DNA from: an uncultured Alphaproteobacteria bacterium
Lineage (GTDB): Bacteria; Pseudomonadota; Alphaproteobacteria; Caulobacterales; Caulobacteraceae
Length of the DNA: 12,267 bases
Direction of reading: 5' to 3'
Assembly: GCA_903928755.1 (NCBI GenBank)
Contig: CAIYSH010000178.1
Location: 1-12,267 of the forward strand
In this document: piece after piece, positions 7,185-12,267 of the stretch
Position numbering within the stretch: the stretch's first letter is position 1
How the letters are laid out: the number at the start of each line of letters is the position of its first letter
Translations under genes and position numbers: made by a program
The notes under the pieces: generated by a model
The model's database searches: none
Seen by the model: only the letters and a program-made list of their open reading frames with translations
Told to the model about the DNA's origin: nothing

Positions 7185-8903
7185 ATGTCGGGTAAGGCAA
7201 GGCGCGTTGCTCTGGGCCTGTCCCTGGGGCTCCTGTCCCTTACGGCGGGGTGTGGCGGTGGCGGAAGCGGCGGCGGTGGCGTCACGCCCGCACCACCGCC
7301 CCTGTCGGCGCCGACTGACGCCCAGGCCGAACGGTTTCTTACCCAGGCGACCTTTGGTGTGACGGACGGGGAAATTGCCAATGTCGAGGCCCAGGGGTTT
7401 TCCGGCTGGCTGACCAGTCAGATGGCCCTGGCACCGTCAGCGTCTCACCAGACCTTCGTCGAGACCCGCCTGTCCCAGCTCCAGGCTGCGATCCCGACCG
7501 CCACCCTGACGCCGACCGAATTCTATGAAAGTTTCTGGTCGCAGGTTGTGACATCTCCAGATCAGCTGCGGCAGAGGGTGAAGTTCGCCCTGTCCCAGAT
7601 CTTCGTGATCTCGCTCGCCGACACCAATGTCGAGACCCGGGGGGCGGCGTCCTATTATGACATGCTGGGTGCCAATGCCTTCGGCAACTACCGGACCTTG
7701 CTGGAAAAAGTCACCCTGCACCCGATGATGGGGCTCTACCTCACCAGTCTTTCGAACCAGAAGGAAGACCTGGCGACGGGGCGCCATCCGGACGAAAACT
7801 ATGCCCGCGAAGTGATGCAGCTGATGAGTATCGGGGTCTTCAAGCTGAATATTGATGGCACCAATCAGCTGGATGCGTCCGGAAATCCGATCCCCAGTTA
7901 CACTTCGGAAGACATTTCCGGCCTGGCCAAGGTCTTTACGGGCATGAGCTGGTATTCGCCGAACCCGACGGCCAACACCTATTTCGGGCGAACCAAGGAC
8001 CCTGCCGCCAACGTCACCGCCATGATGCTTTATCCGGCCTTCCATTCGATTTCGGAAAAGACATTTCTGGGCACCACAATACCGTCAACGACCACCCCTG
8101 ATCCGGCCGGTGACCTCAAGATTGCCCTGGACGCCATCTTCAATCATCCAAATGTCGGGCCCTTCGTTGCCAGGCGGCTGATCCAGCAACTGGTCACCAG
8201 CAACCCGACACCGGCCTATGTCGGGCGGGTCGCCAGTGTGTTCAACAACAATGGCTCTGGCGTCCGGGGAGACATGGCCTCGGTGATCCGTGCCATACTG
8301 ACAGACAACGAGGCCCGGGACATCGCGGTCACTACGGGCCCAACCTATGGCAAGATCCGGGAGCCGATCGTCCGCCTGGCCAACTGGATGCGGGCCTTCG
8401 GCGCGACCTCGACCTCGGGATCCTTCCTCTTGGGGTCGACCAGTGCGTCCACATCCCTTGGGCAGTCTGTCCTGACCTCGCCGACGGTCTTCAATTTCTA
8501 CAGGCCGGGCTATGTGCCGCCGGGGACCCGGCTCGGCGCACAGAACCTGACGGCCCCCGAAATGCAGATCGTCGATGAAGTCACTGTGGCGGGCTACATC
8601 AACAGTCTCCAGGGTGCTGTGGGCAACGGTGTCGGGTCGAGTTCGGACATCAAGGCTGCCTATGCCCGGGAAATCGCCCTGGCCAATGACGCCACGGCCC
8701 TCGCGGACCGGGTCAACCGCATGGTCCTGAACGAGCAGATGTCTTCGGTCCTGCGAAGCCGGATCGTCGACTCCGTGAATGCCATTGTGGTGCCAAGTAG
8801 CGCAACCACGACCCAGGCGCAGATTGATGCAGCCCTGCTTAACCGGGCCAAGCTGGCAGTGTTTCTCGCCATGTCGTCGCCTGAATACATCGTGCAGCGC
8901 TAG
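7185..8903 (+). CDS. DUF1800 family predicted lipoprotein
   Basis: I use the ATG at 7185 (572 residues) rather than the in-frame ATG at 7110. It has a strong Shine-Dalgarno and begins directly with a lipoprotein signal: MSGKARR, a hydrophobic core, then LTAGC with the lipidated Cys expected at residue 23. A Gly/Ser run (residues 24-32) and a Pro-rich linker follow as a flexible tether. The DUF1800 domain then starts near AERFLTQATFG, contains PDENYAREVMQL (202-213) and ends with the usual SSPEYIVQR at the C-terminus. The next gene encodes a DUF1501 protein, the family's common partner. The biochemical role of DUF1800 is not established. No acidic residue follows Cys23, so by the E. coli Lol rule it would go to the outer membrane; this is an inference. 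The gene is complete, with no frameshift. Confidence 0.9.
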   Translation: MSGKARRVALGLSLGLLSLTAGCGGGGSGGGGVTPAPPPLSAPTDAQAERFLTQATFGVTDGEIANVEAQGFSGWLTSQMALAPSASHQTFVETRLSQLQAAIPTATLTPTEFYESFWSQVVTSPDQLRQRVKFALSQIFVISLADTNVETRGAASYYDMLGANAFGNYRTLLEKVTLHPMMGLYLTSLSNQKEDLATGRHPDENYAREVMQLMSIGVFKLNIDGTNQLDASGNPIPSYTSEDISGLAKVFTGMSWYSPNPTANTYFGRTKDPAANVTAMMLYPAFHSISEKTFLGTTIPSTTTPDPAGDLKIALDAIFNHPNVGPFVARRLIQQLVTSNPTPAYVGRVASVFNNNGSGVRGDMASVIRAILTDNEARDIAVTTGPTYGKIREPIVRLANWMRAFGATSTSGSFLLGSTSASTSLGQSVLTSPTVFNFYRPGYVPPGTRLGAQNLTAPEMQIVDEVTVAGYINSLQGAVGNGVGSSSDIKAAYAREIALANDATALADRVNRMVLNEQMSSVLRSRIVDSVNAIVVPSSATTTQAQIDAALLNRAKLAVFLAMSSPEYIVQR

Positions 8904-8907
8904 GAGG
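8902..8907 (+). promoter_or_regulatory. Shine-Dalgarno of the DUF1501 gene, overlapping the DUF1800 stop
   Basis: AGGAGG uses the last two bases of the upstream TAG stop (8901-8903) and lies seven bases before the ATG at 8915. It decides the start: the GTG at 8909 is too close to be served by it, and the ATG at 8924 is 16 bases away. The arrangement implies that ribosomes ending on the DUF1800 gene sit on this site, so the two proteins are probably made together. Confidence 0.8.
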
Positions 8908-8914
8908 GGTGGTC

Positions 8915-10465
8915 ATGGCAAGCATGTCTGTCGATCGTCGTCATCTTCTCCAGGTTGGTGGTGCCATGTCACTGCTGGGGGCCGGCGGATCCTTCGCCCT
9001 CCAGCTGGCCGCCGCCGGATCTGCAGCGGGACAGAGCGCCCCGGACTACAAGGCCATTGTCTGCGTCTTCCTCCAGGGCGGGAATGATGCCCACAACATG
9101 GTGCTGGCCACAGATGCCGATTCCTGGGGGCGCTATTACACCACGCGCAATATCGGAGAGGAGCCGATCGCCCTGATGCCGGTGGGCACCCCCGCTGCGG
9201 CTGTCGGCACAGTCTCGCCGGTCACGGGACGTACGGTGACGCTCAAGTCCACAGAAGCCTGGGGTGGGGTCCTGCCGATCACGCCAATCACTGCCAATCC
9301 GGTTCCACCGGGCACCAGCGCCGGGACCCGGACCTTTGCCCTTCACCCTGTGCTGGGGCCGCTGCAGACCCTGTTCAATGCCGGGCGGCTGGCCGTCATC
9401 GCCAATGTCGGAACCCTGTCCCGGCCGATCACCAAGGCCCAGTATCTTGCGAAATCGGTCGAAGTGCCCAGGAACCTGTTTTCGCACAATGATCAGGTCT
9501 CGACCTGGCAGGCCGGTGCCGCCGAGGGGGCACGGGTGGGCTGGGGCGGGCAGTTCGGCGATCTGCTGGCCAGCATGAATGGCACCAATACCCTGTTCAC
9601 GGCCATGTCGGTGGCGGGCAATGCCGTCTTCCTGTCCGGCCGCAACATCACGCAGTATCAGATGACCACAGCAGCCCAGCCGGCGCTGTCGGTAACAGCC
9701 GCCAATGCCACCACCCTGTTTGGCTCCAGTGTCGGACCTTCCCGCCTGAGGGATTCGATCCAGGATACCAGCAGCGCAAACCTGTTTTCGGCCGACTACT
9801 CGACTGTGGTCGGTCGCTCCATGAGTTCTGCCACGGCGCTCAATCAGGCCTTTACCCAGGCCGCCGTCACCGGGGTGCCGGCCCCCTCTGCCTACACCAA
9901 CATCGTCACAGGGCGGGTCGAAGCCAATAGCCTGGCCACGCAGCTGCAGACCGTGGCGCGGATGATCGCCGCCAATGCTGCCCTGGGCATGAAGCGTCAG
10001 GTGTTCTTTGTCAGCATTGGCAGTTTCGACTCCCATGACTACCAGAACACCAATCAGCCCAACCTGCTGGGCAAGTTGGCACATGCCATGAGCTATTTCG
10101 ACACGGTGCTTGGCAATATCGGGGGGCTGAACCTGCGATCGAACGTCACCACCTTCACAGCGTCGGATTTCTCGCGGACCTTTACCTCGAACGGCGATGG
10201 CACGGACCATGCCTGGGGTGGGCACCATTTCGTCATGGGGGGTGCCGTCAACGGCAAGAACATCTATGGCCAGTATCCAACCCTGGGGGTAGATCTGGGA
10301 ACGTTCAGGAATCCGGATATGGTGAGCTCGGCCGTCGTTCCCACCACATCGGTGGATCAGTATGGGGCAACCATAGGCAAGTGGTTCGGGGTTTCGGACG
10401 CCGACCTTGCGACGATCTTCCCCAACCTTCAGTATTTCTCCCCGAAATATCTTACCTTCCTCTAG
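8915..10465 (+). CDS. DUF1501 family exported protein with Tat signal
   Basis: The 516-residue product from the ATG at 8915 starts with a twin-arginine signal: SVDRRHLLQVGG, then a moderately hydrophobic Ala/Gly-rich stretch to about residue 38. This suggests export of a folded, perhaps metal-bearing protein. DUF1501 hallmarks follow: FLQGGNDAHN (52-61), GSFDSHDYQ (369-377), TASDFSRTFTSNGDGTDHAW (415-434) and a His pair at 437-438. The family belongs to the alkaline-phosphatase-like fold group, and the conserved Asp and His residues are candidates for metal binding, but no substrate is established. It follows the DUF1800 gene by 11 bases and is coupled to it through the shared stop and Shine-Dalgarno. 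It ends at TAG 10463-10465 with no clear terminator after it. Family assignment is firm, function open. Confidence 0.93.
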   Translation: MASMSVDRRHLLQVGGAMSLLGAGGSFALQLAAAGSAAGQSAPDYKAIVCVFLQGGNDAHNMVLATDADSWGRYYTTRNIGEEPIALMPVGTPAAAVGTVSPVTGRTVTLKSTEAWGGVLPITPITANPVPPGTSAGTRTFALHPVLGPLQTLFNAGRLAVIANVGTLSRPITKAQYLAKSVEVPRNLFSHNDQVSTWQAGAAEGARVGWGGQFGDLLASMNGTNTLFTAMSVAGNAVFLSGRNITQYQMTTAAQPALSVTAANATTLFGSSVGPSRLRDSIQDTSSANLFSADYSTVVGRSMSSATALNQAFTQAAVTGVPAPSAYTNIVTGRVEANSLATQLQTVARMIAANAALGMKRQVFFVSIGSFDSHDYQNTNQPNLLGKLAHAMSYFDTVLGNIGGLNLRSNVTTFTASDFSRTFTSNGDGTDHAWGGHHFVMGGAVNGKNIYGQYPTLGVDLGTFRNPDMVSSAVVPTTSVDQYGATIGKWFGVSDADLATIFPNLQYFSPKYLTFL

Positions 10466-10515
10466 TTTTTACGTCCGCCGGCGGGGCGAATGCAGTCCAG
10501 CTTGAATCCGGGCTC

Positions 10516-10537
10516 TGCTTCAGACTAGTCTTGCTTC
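10516..10537. promoter_or_regulatory. Possible operator: 10-bp palindrome between direct hexamers
   Basis: In the 112-base gap before the dioxygenase gene, the perfect palindrome AGACTAGTCT (10522-10531) is flanked on both sides by the direct repeat TGCTTC (10516-10521 and 10532-10537). This could be a regulator site for the downstream gene. A 5-bp hairpin follows at 10540-10555 (GCAGG-CGAAGA-CCTGC). A TTGAAT at 10502-10507 is a weak -35 candidate, but no good -10 stands at the right distance. Nothing else is evident in the gap. The symmetry is seen; binding is inferred. Confidence 0.3.
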
Positions 10538-10577
10538 CAGCAGGCGAAGACCTGCCGAAAAGCGGGAGGCGAGGGTG

Positions 10578-11798
10578 ATGCCAATACCAGAGGAATTTTC
10601 GACGGCGGCCATCGAGGCGGCGTCTGCTGATGCCTTTGTGCCCTATCAGGCCTTTCTGGCTTCGGGCGAACCTTACCGCTCGATGATTTCCAGCAATCCG
10701 TGGATGCGTCCACCCAGGGCAAAGGACCCCCTCGAATGGGGTCAGGGGTGGTATTATGATACGACCGTCGGCCGCAAGCACCCGGATTGGCAGGACGTCG
10801 CCCTGCCTGTGGCCACGAAGGACCTGCGGCAATTGAGGCAGGATCTCTTCACCTGGGGCTATTGCCTGATCGAGGATGGATTATCTGCGGCGCAATGTGC
10901 CCGAATTCGTAGCCGGGTGGTTGATCAGGCCGCGGCGGAACGCGCGCTGGGCATTGCCCATGTCAGCCCTGAGCAGCAGCATGTGTGGTCTCTGGTCAAC
11001 AAGGGCCCGGATTTTCCGGGACTTCTGGAACATGATCCGGAAGTCGTCCAGGCGGGACCCATGATCGAGACCCTTCTCGACGAGACCCTGGGCGCAGGCT
11101 GGAACCACTACAGTTTCCTGGCCAATATTTCGTATCCGGATTGCCACCCTCAGGGACTGCACCAGGACCAGTCGGCCATTGCGCCCTTCCGGTCGCTGGA
11201 AGCTCCGGTCCTGGTCAACACCATCTATATCCTGCAGGACGTCAACGAGCATAATGGCGGAACCCTGATCATTCCCGGGTCCCACCGGGTTCAGGCAGAG
11301 GGGCCTGTCTACGGCGCACTTCCCCGCGCCATCAATCTTGAAGCCCGGGCAGGCTCGGTTCTGATCATGGATGGTCGCACCCTTCATGGTGGCGCGGTAA
11401 ACCGGTCGGGAGCCTTGCGTTACATCCTGACGAATTCCGTGGTGAAACCCTGGCTGAAACAGCAGGAAAGCTTCCTCCTGGGGTTAAGTCCTGAGGTGCT
11501 GGCAAGGGCGTCTGATAAATTCCTCTGGCGGTGCGGTATGCAGTCTACCTCTGTCCGGAACATGGTCGAGGGCTATGGGTATTTCGGCAGTGGACAGGTG
11601 GCTGATCCCAATGGTTCCCTGGTTCATGTCCGCCGCGCCATGGACGCTGGCAGCTATGTCCATACGGGACAGCTGTCCATGGACAGCCTCCAAGGGGTCG
11701 ATCTTGCGGCCTTGGGCCTGACCCGTATCCAGGCTGCCCATGAAACCTATCGCAACGAAAACTATCAGAGCCGACTGGCCGGAATTTCGGCCCGCTGA
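10578..11798 (+). CDS. Phytanoyl-CoA dioxygenase (PhyH) family oxygenase
   Basis: The 406-residue product starts at ATG 10578, eight bases after GGAGG (10565-10569); a GTG at 10575 is a weaker alternative. The core is a PhyH-type Fe(II)/2-oxoglutarate oxygenase. The HxD iron motif is H195-Q196-D197, the distal iron His is H270 and the expected 2-oxoglutarate-binding Arg is R281. The 11-residue spacing from H270 to R281 agrees with human PHYH as I recall it. DVNEHNGGT (221-229) and IPGSHR (232-237) are family signatures. The enzyme should hydroxylate a substrate using O2 and 2-oxoglutarate in the cytoplasm; no signal peptide is present. It is longer than typical PhyH proteins, with about 85 extra N-terminal residues before LRQDLFTWGYCLIEDG and a tail of about 100 residues after the core. 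The substrate cannot be inferred. It appears monocistronic and converges with the next gene. Confidence 0.9.
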   Translation: MPIPEEFSTAAIEAASADAFVPYQAFLASGEPYRSMISSNPWMRPPRAKDPLEWGQGWYYDTTVGRKHPDWQDVALPVATKDLRQLRQDLFTWGYCLIEDGLSAAQCARIRSRVVDQAAAERALGIAHVSPEQQHVWSLVNKGPDFPGLLEHDPEVVQAGPMIETLLDETLGAGWNHYSFLANISYPDCHPQGLHQDQSAIAPFRSLEAPVLVNTIYILQDVNEHNGGTLIIPGSHRVQAEGPVYGALPRAINLEARAGSVLIMDGRTLHGGAVNRSGALRYILTNSVVKPWLKQQESFLLGLSPEVLARASDKFLWRCGMQSTSVRNMVEGYGYFGSGQVADPNGSLVHVRRAMDAGSYVHTGQLSMDSLQGVDLAALGLTRIQAAHETYRNENYQSRLAGISAR

Positions 11799-11860
11799 AC
11801 AACCGCCTGGAGCCTATTCCAGACCATGGAGCAGGTTTCGGTCCAATGACCGCATCCCGC

Positions 11861-12267
11861 TTACCGGACCACGCTCTGGCGTTTCGCCCGATAGGCGATC
11901 AGGACATTACCGCCCTGCTGGCCGAACTGGCCGTAGCCGGAATTGATGAACAGGGACCCGCCGCCGGCAAAGACGCCTGCGGAATCGATGGCACCGCCGT
12001 GGCCCCTGACCCCGTTGACGCCATCAAAATCGGCGATGGTGTCATGGGTCGCCAGGACCTTCCCGGTTGCTGCGTCCAGAACCCAGACCCGGCCATCAAG
12101 TCCGCCAGCGACGACGGCCTTGTCAATGACGACGGGGGCCGCCGAGATCCCGGCATGGCCAAGGCATCCGGCAACTTTTGCGCCCCGTGGTGGTTCGCAA
12201 GCCGGCTGGACCCGCCAGCTCCAGAGGACCTTGCCGGTCGCAGGGTCGACGGCATGAATCCCGGCGG
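11861..12267 (-). CDS. PQQ-type beta-propeller dehydrogenase, C-terminal part
   Basis: On the minus strand a frame open from the right edge ends at TAA (bases 11863-11861) and gives 134 C-terminal residues; the 5' part is outside the window. It shows propeller-blade repeats of the PQQ-enzyme type: HAVDPATGKVLWSW and DGRVWVLDAATGKVLATHD. These are followed by NGVRGHGGAIDSAG, INSGYGQFGQQGGNVLIAY and a short basic tail. This ending resembles the polyvinyl-alcohol dehydrogenase branch of PQQ-dependent quinoproteins, which are usually periplasmic or membrane-bound and pass electrons to cytochrome c. Two Cys residues lie 11 apart (PAC and AGC), preceding the segment HAGISAAPVV. The substrate cannot be known from this end, and a non-enzymatic PQQ-like propeller is also possible. 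It converges with the dioxygenase gene across a 62-base gap holding only weak inverted repeats. Confidence 0.82.
   Translation of the reverse strand, partial: AGIHAVDPATGKVLWSWRVQPACEPPRGAKVAGCLGHAGISAAPVVIDKAVVAGGLDGRVWVLDAATGKVLATHDTIADFDGVNGVRGHGGAIDSAGVFAGGGSLFINSGYGQFGQQGGNVLIAYRAKRQSVVR

Noticed and set aside
8969..10228. Long minus-strand open frame of 419 codons
   Set aside because: It lies entirely opposite the DUF1501 gene. The plus strand carries clear family motifs, and the minus translation shows no recognisable domain. Antisense frames of this length are common in GC-rich coding DNA.
10461..10490. Terminator after the DUF1501 gene (T-run and CCGCCGGCGG palindrome)
   Set aside because: The T-run precedes the palindrome instead of following it on the plus strand, and the palindrome leaves too short a loop for a good hairpin.
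11807..11870. Bidirectional terminator between the convergent genes
   Set aside because: Two 5-bp inverted repeats exist (CTGGA/TCCAG at 11807-11822 and GGTCC/GGACC at 11840-11870), but the stems are weak, one has a long loop and reaches into the dehydrogenase gene, and no T-tract follows either.
11943..12257. Plus- and minus-strand open frames at the right edge (104 and 118 codons)
   Set aside because: Both overlap the minus-strand frame that encodes recognisable PQQ-propeller repeats and show no family features of their own.

Overview
The window is a GC-rich, gene-dense stretch of a Gram-negative genome, most likely an alphaproteobacterium. The order Caulobacterales or Sphingomonadales is a guess from gene content and codon style, not a proof. 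Seven complete virB genes, the 3' end of a lytic transglycosylase gene, three further complete genes and one gene cut by the right edge fill almost all of it. I see no tRNA, rRNA, CRISPR array, insertion sequence, relaxase or origin.

Positions 1-7097 (+ strand) form one tightly packed type IV secretion operon: lytic transglycosylase (3' end only), virB2 (pilin), virB3, virB4 (ATPase), virB6 (polytopic inner-membrane protein), virB9, virB10 (outer core) and virB11 (hexameric ATPase). Five of the seven junctions are 4-base ATGA stop/start overlaps, one is a 1-base TGATG overlap and one is a 3-base gap. This leaves no room for further genes. VirB5, VirB7, VirB8 and the coupling protein VirD4 are not encoded in this stretch; they must lie outside the window, be replaced, or be absent. 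Whether the machine serves conjugation or effector export cannot be told from here.

Positions 7185-10465 (+ strand) hold a two-gene unit: a DUF1800 predicted lipoprotein, then a DUF1501 protein with a twin-arginine signal. The Shine-Dalgarno of the second gene sits on the stop codon of the first, so they are almost certainly co-expressed. Both are exported, apparently by different routes (Sec/lipoprotein and Tat). Their biochemical function is not established.

Positions 10578-11798 (+ strand) hold a phytanoyl-CoA dioxygenase-family Fe(II)/2-oxoglutarate oxygenase with a complete metal and co-substrate set. It is preceded by a 112-base gap containing a 10-bp palindrome between two direct hexamers, a possible operator. 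Converging on it from the right edge is the C-terminal part of a PQQ-type beta-propeller dehydrogenase (- strand, 11861 to beyond 12267) resembling polyvinyl-alcohol dehydrogenases. These last two genes look metabolic and have no evident functional tie to the secretion operon.
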